DNA of 48,098 nt, from NCBI GenBank assembly GCA_002353205.1, contig DEJE01000045.1, forward strand, positions 338 to 48,435, written 5' to 3'. The number at the start of each line of letters is the position of its first letter. The first letter of the stretch is position 1. Made by a program: the position numbers and the translations under genes. Under the pieces are notes generated by a model. That model made no database searches and was not told the origin of the DNA. It saw only the letters and a program-made list of their open reading frames with translations. Positions 18,066-26,550 of the stretch are shown piece after piece. Origin of the DNA: Prevotella sp. UBA2756. GTDB taxonomy: Bacteria > Bacteroidota > Bacteroidia > Bacteroidales > Bacteroidaceae.

Positions 18066-18122
18066 GTTCGAGCGAATTTGTCGCTCGAACTCTGCTCGCT
18101 TTGCTCGCAAAGAATTCGCTCG
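18066..18122. repeat. Nested inverted repeats of a GAGCGAATT word
   Basis: Three overlapping perfect palindromes: GTTCGAGCGA/TCGCTCGAAC (18066-18075, 18081-18090), CGAGCGAATT/AATTCGCTCG (18069-18078, 18113-18122) and CTTTG/CAAAG (18099-18103, 18108-18112). Alternative hairpins compete for the same bases. No gene is nearby on either side. Confidence 0.75.
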
Positions 18123-18158
18123 TCGTGAGGTTCACCATTTGTAATGCGCTTATGCTTT

Positions 18159-18255
18159 CCCCTCCCCTCGGGGAGGTCAGGTGGGGGTCGTTTCCCTCCC
18201 TTTCGGGGAGGGCCGGGGTGGGGCTTTCCCCTCCCCTCGGGGAGGCCAGGAAGGG
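18159..18255. repeat. GC-rich palindromic repeat, copies b, c and d in tandem
   Basis: Three consecutive copies of the CCCCTCCC-loop-GGGAGGGG palindrome (18159-18187, 18194-18223, 18228-18255), each followed by a G-rich tail such as CCGGGGTGGGG. The middle copy has TTTC where the outer two have CTC in the loop region. It lies in the gene-free zone between tRNA-Val and purB. Confidence 0.75.
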
Positions 18256-18410
18256 TCTGAATTTCCTTTACAAAAGTCTCGTTTTAAGCCTCTGTGGCTG
18301 CAAAATTCTGAAATTAAAATCCCACGGCCGAATTTGAGCGATTCTCGCGAAAGTTGTAACGGGTTGAAAACGAGCATCTTGTCTTTTCTTTACATTTTCG
18401 TCGTTTTCAA

Positions 18411-18520
18411 AATGACGCATTTTACACTCCAGAATGGCCCATTTTGCCTTGCAGAATGCGTCATTTTGGAGAGCAAAACGACTCATTTTGAAGTGTAAGA
18501 TGGCTCATTTTGAAAAGCGG
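18411..18520. repeat. 22-bp degenerate tandem repeat, five copies
   Basis: Five units of exactly 22 bases starting at 18411, 18433, 18455, 18477 and 18499. The core CATTTT stays in register in every unit (for example AATGGCCCATTTTGCCTTGC). The period is not a multiple of three, so it is not coding. It resembles the 22-bp array at 38622-38709 in period and copy number. Confidence 0.8.
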
Positions 18521-18637
18521 GATGAAATTTTCCGCGTTTTTGTTCGATTCTTTTACCGTTTCAAGTACATTTGTCTCTCTAAAACGATCAAAAATCCCAG
18601 CACAATTTTTCGGTCATAATAGTTTACAAATCCCTCC

Positions 18638-18716
18638 TCTCATCATCCATTATCCATCATCCTTTATCCTTTGTCATTTATCATTTATCATTTAGGCCGA
18701 AGGCCGCAGGCCGCAG
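18638..18716. repeat. Low-complexity ATCATTT and GGCCGMA repeats
   Basis: Runs of ATCCATT/ATCCTTT/ATCATTT units of 7-9 bases (18638-18694) change abruptly to GGCCGAAGGCCGCAGGCCGC (18695-18716). Apart from this, 17935-18902 holds only the repeats listed separately and the purB promoter; I see no gene in it. Confidence 0.65.
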
Positions 18717-18791
18717 TTTAGCATAAAGCAAAAAAATGAGTGAAAATACTAAAAATGATGATTCGGATGCCGTAATATCAAATATAATGAT

Positions 18792-18799
18792 TATCTTTG
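18792..18799 (+). promoter_or_regulatory. Promoter -7 element of purB
   Basis: TATCTTTG followed by CAC, about 104 bases before the ATG. The leader is longer than for most genes here and holds a short ATGC-GAGA-GCAT tetraloop hairpin at 18835-18846. I see no known riboswitch in it. Confidence 0.65.
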
Positions 18800-18902
18800 C
18801 ACCGAATATATTCAGATAACAAGTCCTGCGGTGATGCGAGAGCATGACGACAGCGGACAATAGCTACAACACTTTTGTAATACGTATTAGGGAGTTTTTG
18901 AT

Positions 18903-20249
18903 ATGAATCTTGATTTATTGACAGCCATCTCGCCCGTCGATGGCCGCTACAGGAGCAAGACGGCACCCTTGGCTGATTATTTCTCGGAGTATGCGCTCAT
19001 ACGCTATCGCGTCCGTGTGGAAATAGAGTATTTCATTACCCTTTGTGAGCTGCCCCTTCCCCAGTTGGAGAGTTTCAGCCACGACCTGTTCCCGCGACTG
19101 CGACATATCTATGAAGAGTTTTCTGAAGGCGATGCGCAGCGTGTGAAAGACATCGAGAAGACCACCAACCACGACGTGAAAGCCGTGGAATATTTCATCA
19201 AAGAGGAGTTCGACAAGATTGGCGGACTGGATAACTACAAGGAGTTCATCCACTTCGGTCTTACCTCTCAGGATATCAACAACACGAGCGTGCCCTTGTC
19301 GGTCAAGGAGGCGCTCGATGAAGTGTACATCCCCGCCGTGGAGGAATTGATCGGCCAGCTGCAGACCTATGCCGACGAGTGGGACAACGTGCCCATGCTC
19401 GCCAAGACGCACGGCCAGCCAGCCTCGCCCACGCGTTTAGGCAAGGAGGTGCGCGTCTTCGTCTATCGTCTGCAGAGCCAGCTCGACAGCCTGAAAGGCG
19501 TCACGCTGACAGCCAAGTTCGGCGGCGCCACGGGCAACTTCAACGCCCACCATGTGGCCTATCCGCAGTACGACTGGCGCTCGTTCGCCAACCGTTTCGT
19601 GTCCGAGAAGCTGGGTCTGCAGCGCGAGCAGTGGACCACGCAGATCTCCAACTACGACCAGCTGGGCGCCTGCTTCGATGCCGTCCGTCGTATCAACACG
19701 GTGATCATCGACCTCGACCGCGACTTCTGGATGTACATCTCGATGGAGTATTTCAAGCAGAAGATCAAAGCCGGCGAGGTGGGCAGCAGCGCCATGCCTC
19801 ACAAGGTGAACCCCATCGACTTCGAGAACTCGGAGGGCAACCTCGGCATCGCCAACGCCATACTGCAGTTCCTCGCGCAGAAGCTCCCCGTGAGCCGCCT
19901 GCAGCGCGACCTCACCGACAGCACCGTGCTGCGCAACGTCGGCGTGCCCTTGGGTCACGGCCTCATTGCCATACAGAGCACGCTGAAAGGGCTGCGCAAG
20001 CTCATCCTCAACGAAGACAAGCTGCGCGAAGACCTGGAGAACACATGGGCTGTGGTGGCCGAAGCCATACAGACCATCCTGCGCCGCGAGGCCTATCCCC
20101 ATCCCTACGAGGCGCTGAAGGCCCTGACGCGCACCAACAAGCACATGACCGAGGCCACCATCCACGAGTTCATCGCCACGCTCAACGTCAGCGACGACGT
20201 GAAGCGCGAGCTCATGGCCATCACGCCGTGGAACTACACCGGCATCTGA
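18903..20249 (+). CDS. purB: Adenylosuccinate lyase
   Basis: A 448-residue cytosolic enzyme of the fumarase/aspartase superfamily. It cleaves SAICAR in de novo purine synthesis and adenylosuccinate on the way to AMP. Key motifs: SPVDGRY near the N-terminus, KTTNHDVKAVEYF, THGQPASPTRLGKE with the general-acid His, and the mobile signature loop GSSAMPHKVNPIDFENSEGN, in which the catalytic Ser is at 295/296. Length and organisation match the PurB subfamily. Together with guaB it gives the window both branches from IMP. It sits after a long repeat-rich zone and has its own promoter. Confidence 0.97.
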   Translation: MNLDLLTAISPVDGRYRSKTAPLADYFSEYALIRYRVRVEIEYFITLCELPLPQLESFSHDLFPRLRHIYEEFSEGDAQRVKDIEKTTNHDVKAVEYFIKEEFDKIGGLDNYKEFIHFGLTSQDINNTSVPLSVKEALDEVYIPAVEELIGQLQTYADEWDNVPMLAKTHGQPASPTRLGKEVRVFVYRLQSQLDSLKGVTLTAKFGGATGNFNAHHVAYPQYDWRSFANRFVSEKLGLQREQWTTQISNYDQLGACFDAVRRINTVIIDLDRDFWMYISMEYFKQKIKAGEVGSSAMPHKVNPIDFENSEGNLGIANAILQFLAQKLPVSRLQRDLTDSTVLRNVGVPLGHGLIAIQSTLKGLRKLILNEDKLREDLENTWAVVAEAIQTILRREAYPHPYEALKALTRTNKHMTEATIHEFIATLNVSDDVKRELMAITPWNYTGI

Positions 20250-20275
20250 GCCTCGCCGAAAAACCGATTACCCCT

Positions 20276-20293
20276 TGCCTAAGCGATTAGGCA
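20276..20293. other. Short GNRA hairpin downstream of purB
   Basis: TGCCTAA-GCGA-TTAGGCA, a perfect 7-bp stem closed by a GCGA tetraloop, 26 bases past the purB stop. There is no T-run, so termination is unproven. Confidence 0.5.
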
Positions 20294-20349
20294 TCCAATA
20301 GTTATTTATATTAAGTACAAACATTTTAACAAAAGAAAGAGAAAAAACT

Positions 20350-21798
20350 ATGTCAGAAGAATTAGAGAAGAAAAACGAAGGAACACCTGCAGAGCAGAAT
20401 CAGAACGAGGGTGGCCGCGAGGGCTATCGTCAGTCTTCTGGGTACCAGGGCTATCGCGCTCCAGGCCGCAGTCCGCGTCCGCGCATCCATCAGCCCCGTC
20501 CCTACACTACGCGACTTACCAACGGTGAAGATGAAGGCGGATTCCGTCCGGAAGGCTTCGGCTCCGGACTGCAACAAGGAGAAAACCAGCAGCGCAGCTA
20601 TCGTCCGCGCCAGAGCTACGGCCAGCAGAGCGGAGGCTACCAGCCGCGTCAGGGCTACGGCCAGCGCCCCCAGCAGGGAGGCTACCGTCCGCGCTACAAC
20701 AGCAACGATGGCGAAGGCGGCTACCAGCAGCGTCAGGGTGGCTACGGCCAGCGTCCGCAGCAGGGTGGCTATCGGCCGCGCTATAATAATAATGAGGAGG
20801 AGGGTGGCTACCAGCCGCGCCAGAGCTACGGCCAGCCCCGTCAGGGTGGCTACGGCCAGCGCCCGCAGCAGGGAGGCTACAACAGCCGCAGTGGCTACGG
20901 CCAGCCCCGCCAGGGTGGTTACGGCCAGTCCCGTCAGGGAGGCTACAACAGCCGCGGTGGCTATGGTCAGCCGCGCCAGGGCGGTTTCAACAGCCGTCGG
21001 CCGGGAGCCTACGACCCCAATGCGAAATACAGCCTGAAGAAGCGCATCGAATATAAGGAGGCGAACATCGACCCGACAGAGCCCATCCGTCTGAACAAGT
21101 TCCTCGCCAACGCTGGCATCTGCAGCCGCCGCGAGGCCGACGAGTTCATCGAGGCAGGAGCAGTGAAGGTGAACGGCGAGGTGGTGACCGAGCTCGGCAC
21201 GAAGGTGCTCCGCACCGACAGCGTCGTGTTCCACGACACCCCCGTGACGCTCGAGAAGAAGGTCTACGTGCTGCTCAACAAGCCGAAAGACTGTGTCACC
21301 ACGAGCGACGACCCGCAGCAGCGCAAGACGGTGATGGACCTGGTGAAGAACGTGTGCCCGGAGCGCATCTACCCCGTAGGGCGCCTCGACCGCAACACCA
21401 CCGGCGTTCTGCTGCTCACCAACGACGGCGACCTCGCTTCCAAGCTGACGCACCCGAAGTTCCTCAAGAAGAAGGTCTACCACGTGTTCCTCGACAAACC
21501 CGTCGATCCGCAGGACATGGAGCGCATCCGCGTGGGCATCGACCTTGAAGACGGCGAGGTGCATGCCGATGCCATCGAGTATGCCAACGAGGCCGGCGAC
21601 AAGACGCAGGTGGGCATCGAGATCCACAGCGGCAAGAACCGCATCGTGCGCCGCATCTTCGAGAACCTCGGCTACCGCGTGGTGAAGCTCGACCGCGTGC
21701 AGTTCGCAGGACTGACGAAGAAGAACCTGCGCCGCGGCGACTGGCGCTTCCTCACCGAGAAAGAGGTCGACATGCTCCGCATGGGAGCCTTCGAATAA
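20350..21798 (+). CDS. RsuA/RluB-type pseudouridine synthase with RGG/QGGY-rich N-terminal region
   Basis: A 482-residue protein. Residues about 1-225 are low complexity: tandem units such as YGQRPQQGGY, YGQPRQGGY and YNSRGGYGQPRQGG, rich in Arg, Gly, Gln and Tyr and predicted disordered. An S4 RNA-binding domain follows (about 243-290; IRLNKFLANAGICSRREADE), then the RsuA/RluB/RluE catalytic domain with GRLDRNTTGVLLLTNDGD, where D347 is the expected nucleophile. The family isomerises uridine to pseudouridine in 16S or 23S rRNA; the exact target cannot be read from sequence, though RluB-like is likely. Bacteroidota members often carry such a head, which may help RNA binding or condensation (inference). 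Confidence 0.9.
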   Translation: MSEELEKKNEGTPAEQNQNEGGREGYRQSSGYQGYRAPGRSPRPRIHQPRPYTTRLTNGEDEGGFRPEGFGSGLQQGENQQRSYRPRQSYGQQSGGYQPRQGYGQRPQQGGYRPRYNSNDGEGGYQQRQGGYGQRPQQGGYRPRYNNNEEEGGYQPRQSYGQPRQGGYGQRPQQGGYNSRSGYGQPRQGGYGQSRQGGYNSRGGYGQPRQGGFNSRRPGAYDPNAKYSLKKRIEYKEANIDPTEPIRLNKFLANAGICSRREADEFIEAGAVKVNGEVVTELGTKVLRTDSVVFHDTPVTLEKKVYVLLNKPKDCVTTSDDPQQRKTVMDLVKNVCPERIYPVGRLDRNTTGVLLLTNDGDLASKLTHPKFLKKKVYHVFLDKPVDPQDMERIRVGIDLEDGEVHADAIEYANEAGDKTQVGIEIHSGKNRIVRRIFENLGYRVVKLDRVQFAGLTKKNLRRGDWRFLTEKEVDMLRMGAFE

Positions 21799-21804
21799 CC
21801 GACA

Positions 21805-21836
21805 CACCCCTTACCCCTCCTTGCGCGGAGGGGAAG
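21805..21836. repeat. GC-rich palindromic repeat, copy e
   Basis: CCCCTCC-TTGCGC-GGAGGGG (about 21814-21833) inside a CACCCC...AAGG context, just after the pseudouridine synthase gene. It is a divergent member of the family at 17993-18255 and may serve as a processing or termination hairpin. Confidence 0.6.
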
Positions 21837-21945
21837 GATGTGCTTCCGCGTTTCATCGTAGGCAGGAAAAAGATATCATATAAAACCATATTGTTGAATC
21901 AATTATATTATATAATGCTCACTATCTGCATTTGAGCCAATAGGC

Positions 21946-21978
21946 TCCCCTCCATTCAGGGAGGGGCAGGGGTGGGTC
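21946..21978. repeat. GC-rich palindromic repeat, copy f, in the asnS leader
   Basis: CCCCTCC-ATTCAG-GGAGGGG followed by CAGGGGTGGGTC, ending 7 bases before the asnS ATG. The hairpin would sit directly over the ribosome landing site. Confidence 0.65.
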
Positions 21979-21985
21979 TCATATT

Positions 21986-23425
21986 ATGAAAAGAACAAAA
22001 GTTGTCGATGCTCTGCGCAGCACCGACTATGGAAAAGAGATAACAGTGATGGGATGGGTGCGCACGCACCGCAGCAGCAAGTCTGTCGATTTCATCGCAC
22101 TCAACGACGGCTCCACCATCAAGAACATTCAGGTGGTGGTAGAGGCCGGGCGCGTGGACGAGGAGACGCTCAAGAGCATCACCACGGGAGCCTGCATCGG
22201 CGTCAGCGGAACGCTCGTCGAGAGCCCCGCACAGGGTCAGGCCTCCGAGATACAGTGCCTCAGCATCGTCGTCTACGGCCTCTGCGGCAGCGACTACCCC
22301 ATGCAGAAGAAGGGTCAGAGCTTCGAGTACATGCGGCAGTATGCACACCTGCGCCTGCGCACCAACACCTTCGGGGCAGTGATGCGCATCCGCCACAACA
22401 TGGCCATGGCCATCCACACCTATTTCCATGAGCACGGCTTCTTCTATTTCAACTCACCCCTCATCACTGCCAGCGACTGCGAAGGCGCCGGAAACATGTT
22501 CCAGGTGACGACGAAGAACCTCTACGATCTGAAGAAGGACGAGAACGGGAAGATTATCTACGACGACGACTTCTTTGGAGAGCAGACATCGCTCACCGTC
22601 AGCGGACAGCTCGAGGGCGAGCTCGGAGCAACGGCGCTCGGAGCCATCTACACCTTCGGACCCACGTTCCGCGCCGAGAACTCCAACACGCCCCGCCACC
22701 TCGCTGAGTTCTGGATGGTGGAGCCCGAAGTGGCCTTCATCGACCAGGAAGAGCTCATGGATCTCGAGGAAGATTTCATCAAGTATTGCGTGCGCTGGGC
22801 GCTCGACAATTGCAAGGACGACCTGGAGTTCCTCAACAAGATGATCGACAAGACGCTCATCGCACGACTCGAAGGCGTGCTCAAGGAAACCTTCGTCCGC
22901 CTGTCGTACACCGACGGCATACGCATCCTGCAAGACGCCATCAAGGACGGACGCAAGTTCGAGTTCCCCTGCGAGTGGGGCGACGACCTGGCCTCCGAGC
23001 ACGAGCGCTATCTCGTGGAAGAGCATTTCAAGAAACCCGTCATCATGACCGACTATCCCAGCTCCTTCAAGTCGTTCTACATGAAGCAGAACGATCCCAC
23101 ACCCTACGGAGGATCCGTGGGCTACCGCGGCTCGGTGGCTCCCGGACCGACGATGCAGGGCACCGACGTCCTCTTCCCGCAGATCGGCGAGATCATCGGC
23201 GGCTCGGTGCGCGAGGAGAGCTACGACAAGCTGATGGCTGAGATTGAGCGCCGGAAGATGGACATGACGCATCTGTGGTGGTATCTCGACACGCGCAAGT
23301 ACGGATCGTGCCCTCATGCAGGGTTCGGACTGGGCTTCGAGCGACTCATCCTCTTCGTCACCGGCATGCAGAACATCCGCGACGTCATCCCCTTCCCGCG
23401 CACGCCGAAGAATGCCGAGTTCTGA
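21986..23425 (+). CDS. asnS: Asparaginyl-tRNA synthetase
   Basis: A 479-residue class IIb aminoacyl-tRNA synthetase that charges tRNA-Asn. An N-terminal OB-fold (about 1-125; ITVMGWVRTHRSSKSVDFIA) binds the anticodon. The catalytic core has motif 2 (FRAENSNTPRHLAEFWMVEP) and motif 3 (GFGLGFERLILFVTGMQNIR), and ends FPRTPKNAEF as AsnRS proteins typically do. Full length. The start ATG follows closely on a GC-rich palindromic repeat. The next gene begins 36 bases after the stop. Confidence 0.97.
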   Translation: MKRTKVVDALRSTDYGKEITVMGWVRTHRSSKSVDFIALNDGSTIKNIQVVVEAGRVDEETLKSITTGACIGVSGTLVESPAQGQASEIQCLSIVVYGLCGSDYPMQKKGQSFEYMRQYAHLRLRTNTFGAVMRIRHNMAMAIHTYFHEHGFFYFNSPLITASDCEGAGNMFQVTTKNLYDLKKDENGKIIYDDDFFGEQTSLTVSGQLEGELGATALGAIYTFGPTFRAENSNTPRHLAEFWMVEPEVAFIDQEELMDLEEDFIKYCVRWALDNCKDDLEFLNKMIDKTLIARLEGVLKETFVRLSYTDGIRILQDAIKDGRKFEFPCEWGDDLASEHERYLVEEHFKKPVIMTDYPSSFKSFYMKQNDPTPYGGSVGYRGSVAPGPTMQGTDVLFPQIGEIIGGSVREESYDKLMAEIERRKMDMTHLWWYLDTRKYGSCPHAGFGLGFERLILFVTGMQNIRDVIPFPRTPKNAEF

Positions 23426-23461
23426 TAAGGTATAAAGAAACAACATTAACACCAACAGGAT

Positions 23462-26400
23462 ATGAAAAGAATAGCTTTACTTATTACGCTCCTGTCCGCA
23501 TTGTTCGCAGGACAGGCGCTGGCGCAGCTCAACGGTAGTGGCTACTACCGCGTTACTAATGCTGGCACAGGTCGCTACATCACCGTCCACGACAACAAGG
23601 GCAGTGCCAAAGTGTCGGGCGGAGAGGTGAAAGCCGACATGGGAGCCGTGGAGATGATCTCCGGCTTCGACAATGTGGTCACCGATCCCGCATCGGTGCT
23701 CTACATCATCGACCGCGGAAGCGACTCCTACGACATCACGGCACAGGGCACCAGCACCTACGAAATCATGCAGGAGCGCCACATGGCTATCCTTCCCTTT
23801 CCTGACGGTACCTATGCGATGCGCGTCACGGCGAAGGGATTTTCGGTCATTCTCGCTGACGACATGAGTGCGGGGCTCTGCATCTTCAACTCGCAGCATC
23901 CCAACCGCTTCTGGAACATCACGCCGATGAACAGCACCGACAACTACTTCGCCGTGCAGCCAGAGTTTGAATATCAGGGAAAATACTACACGACGCTCTT
24001 CACCGAGTATCCTTACCAGCTTTCTGAGGGCATGAGGGCTTTCTACGTGAGCGACTTCGACGCCGACAAGCGCGCCGTCCTCACCGAAATCACCGACAAG
24101 GTGCCCGGAAAGACGGCCGTCCTGCTCGAGTGCTCCTCCAATTCTGTCGAAGCCAACAAACTGTTCCCCGTGACCGACAACGTGCCTGCCGTGGGGAAGA
24201 ACTACCTCAAGGGCGTATACTTCAACATCAACAAGACAGTCGGAGGATATAAGCACAAGAATCAGACGGCCTACAACGCCAAGACGATGCGCGTGCTCGG
24301 CCTCGCCGGCGGCGAACCGGCCTTCGTGAAAAGCTCACAGACGACGCTCGCAGCCAACAAGGCCTATCTGGAACTGCCCGAGGGCGTCTCCTTCGGAAAC
24401 AACGTGCCCATACAGCTCTTCGAGGTCACCGACGATCCCGTCACCGTGACGGCACGCAGCTACACGATGAAGTATGGCGACCCGCTGCCCACGTTCTCCT
24501 ACGATGTGGAGGGCGGCAACCTCGTCGGAGCACCGCAGATCACCTGCAATGCCGACCGCACGTCGCCAGTGGGAACCTACGATATCGTCATCTCGCAAGG
24601 CTCTGTCCTGAACAAGAACGTCACCTTCATCAACGGAAAGCTCACCATCGAGCAGGCTCCGCTGTCGGTCTATGCCGGCGACTACCGCCGACAGGTGGGC
24701 GAACCCAATCCTGAGTTTGAGGCTTACTACGGCGGATTCCGCAACGGCGACGGCGTGGAGGTGATCCTCACCAAGCCCGTCGTCACGACAACGGCAACGC
24801 AAGACAGTCCGGCCGGCGTCTACGAGGTGACGGCTTCGGGAGCTTACGCCGTGAACTACGAGATGAAGTACATCCCGGGCACCCTCACCATCGAGGATCC
24901 CGAGCTGTCGAAGGTCACGCTCCGCGCCAACGACTGCACGATGAAGTACGGCGATGCGCTGCCGGAGTTCTCGTTCACACAGACGGGCGATGCTGACCTT
25001 GGCGGCGAACCGCTCATCACCTGCGAGGCCACCAGCCAGTCGCCCGTCGGAACATATCCCATCACCATCACGCGTGGAACAGTGACCTACGGCAATGTGG
25101 TCTACGAGAGCGGAACGCTCACCATCGAGCCCGCCGTGCTCACCGTCTCCGTGGGCGACTACACCATTCAGCAGGGCGAACCCATCCCCGAGTTCCAGCT
25201 CCACTATGAAGGCTTCAAGAACGAGGAGACAGAGGCAGTGATCACCGAGAAGCCCGTGGCCACCACCGAAGCCACGGAGGACAGCGCACCGGGACAGTAT
25301 CCCATCGTCGTCAGCGGCGGGGCTGCGCCCAACTACACGCTGCAGCACGTCAACGGCACGCTGAACGTCGTCGAGGCAACGCCCGTCACCGTGACGGTCA
25401 ACGACTACACCATCCAGTATGGCGACGAGATACCGCTCTTTGAGTACGAGGTGACCGGCGGAAACATCTCCGGAGTGCCTTACATCGAGTGCGAGGCCAC
25501 CAGCCAATCGCCCGTGGGAACTTATCCCATCACCATCTCCAAGGGGTCGGTTACAAACTTCAACGTGACCTATGTGGCCGGAACGCTGACCATCGTGAAG
25601 GCTCCTCTCGTGGCAACGACCAACGACTACACCATCCGACAGGGTAACAACATCCCCGATTTCGTCGTCCTCTACAAGGGGTTCCGCAACAACGAAGACG
25701 CTTCGGTGCTCACAGAGCCTGCAGTGGCCACCACTGACGCTCAGAGCGACAGCGAACCGGGCACCTACGATATCGTCATCAGCGGCGGATCGGCACAGAA
25801 CTACGACATCGTCCACGTCAATGCGAAGCTCACCATCCTCGCACCCAATTCAGTTGTCGTCACGGCGAAAGATGTCACCAAGATCTATGGCGACCCGCTC
25901 CCCGAGCTTGAATACACCGTGGAAGGTGGTCGTCTCGGCGGTGAGCCCGTGCTGACATGCGAGGCCAACGAGCTTTCGCCTGTCGGTGAATATGTCATCA
26001 ACGTGGAGCAAGGAACGGTGACCAACCCCAAAGTCGTCTTTGTACCCGGCAAACTCACTGTCACCAAGGCACCGCTCACCGTCTCCGTGGGAACCTACGA
26101 ACGCCATGAGCGCGAGTACGACCCCGAGTTCGTGCTCTCCTACGAGGGCTTCCGCAACGGTGAAGACCCCGAGGTGCTCACCAAAAAGCCCGTAGCCGTT
26201 TCCATGGCGTCGTTCTATTCTGCTCCAGGTGAGTACGACATCCTCATCACCGGCGGCGAGGCCACCAACTATTCGTTCAACTATGTGCACGGCAAACTCA
26301 TCGTGCTGCAAGGGGTCGACGGCATCGAGCAGCTCGTCTGCGACGGCTCGACATTCGATGTCTACACCACGACAGGCATTCGTGTGCGCTCCAACACCAC

Positions 26401-26464
26401 CACTCTCAAGGGGCTGCCCAAGGGAATCTACGTGGTCAACGGACGAAAGTTCGCCATTAAATAA
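23462..26464 (+). CDS. Secreted surface protein with eight MBG repeats
   Basis: A 1000-residue exported protein. Signal peptide MKRIALLITLLSALFAGQAL, cut after AQ. Residues about 23-320 form an N-terminal domain of no recognised family. From about 325 to 946 there are eight MBG-type immunoglobulin-like repeats alternating between two kinds. Type A has YTMKYGDPLPTFSYDVEGG and SPVGTYPI; type B has GEPNPEF, YEGFRNGED and VLTKPV. The A-B pair repeats four times with a period of about 158 residues. The end, FDVYTTTGIRVRSN then LKGLPKGIYVVNGRKFAIK, is T9SS type A-like. MBG domains are stalk modules in large bacterial surface proteins; a display or adhesion role is inference. Start and stop are clear, and a strong terminator follows. 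Confidence 0.88.
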   Translation: MKRIALLITLLSALFAGQALAQLNGSGYYRVTNAGTGRYITVHDNKGSAKVSGGEVKADMGAVEMISGFDNVVTDPASVLYIIDRGSDSYDITAQGTSTYEIMQERHMAILPFPDGTYAMRVTAKGFSVILADDMSAGLCIFNSQHPNRFWNITPMNSTDNYFAVQPEFEYQGKYYTTLFTEYPYQLSEGMRAFYVSDFDADKRAVLTEITDKVPGKTAVLLECSSNSVEANKLFPVTDNVPAVGKNYLKGVYFNINKTVGGYKHKNQTAYNAKTMRVLGLAGGEPAFVKSSQTTLAANKAYLELPEGVSFGNNVPIQLFEVTDDPVTVTARSYTMKYGDPLPTFSYDVEGGNLVGAPQITCNADRTSPVGTYDIVISQGSVLNKNVTFINGKLTIEQAPLSVYAGDYRRQVGEPNPEFEAYYGGFRNGDGVEVILTKPVVTTTATQDSPAGVYEVTASGAYAVNYEMKYIPGTLTIEDPELSKVTLRANDCTMKYGDALPEFSFTQTGDADLGGEPLITCEATSQSPVGTYPITITRGTVTYGNVVYESGTLTIEPAVLTVSVGDYTIQQGEPIPEFQLHYEGFKNEETEAVITEKPVATTEATEDSAPGQYPIVVSGGAAPNYTLQHVNGTLNVVEATPVTVTVNDYTIQYGDEIPLFEYEVTGGNISGVPYIECEATSQSPVGTYPITISKGSVTNFNVTYVAGTLTIVKAPLVATTNDYTIRQGNNIPDFVVLYKGFRNNEDASVLTEPAVATTDAQSDSEPGTYDIVISGGSAQNYDIVHVNAKLTILAPNSVVVTAKDVTKIYGDPLPELEYTVEGGRLGGEPVLTCEANELSPVGEYVINVEQGTVTNPKVVFVPGKLTVTKAPLTVSVGTYERHEREYDPEFVLSYEGFRNGEDPEVLTKKPVAVSMASFYSAPGEYDILITGGEATNYSFNYVHGKLIVLQGVDGIEQLVCDGSTFDVYTTTGIRVRSNTTTLKGLPKGIYVVNGRKFAIK

Positions 26465-26498
26465 AATAGGTAATACCTTATTATATTATAGAGAAAAG

Positions 26499-26530
26499 CT
26501 TCCTTCCACCCTGCTGGAAGGAAGTTTTTT
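26499..26530 (+). terminator. Terminator of the MBG-repeat gene
   Basis: CTTCCTTCCA (26499-26508) and TGGAAGGAAG (26515-26524), a perfect 10-bp stem with a 6-base loop, followed by six T. Confidence 0.9.
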
Positions 26531-26550
26531 GCTTTTTTTCGTCATATTTT

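Noticed and set aside
17829..18337. Several 60-100-codon frames over tRNA-Val and the following repeats
   Set aside because: They translate a tRNA, its terminator or palindromic repeats and have no start signals.
18411..18520. Possible CRISPR array at this and the 38622 locus
   Set aside because: Units follow each other without unique spacers and drift in sequence; there are no cas genes in the window.
17823..18902. Integration site of a genomic island at tRNA-Val
   Set aside because: No integrase, no duplicated tRNA 3' end and no foreign genes are seen; only repeats follow the tRNA.
18800..18902. Riboswitch in the purB leader
   Set aside because: Apart from a 4-bp GAGA-loop hairpin I see no conserved purine, PRPP or guanidine riboswitch pattern.
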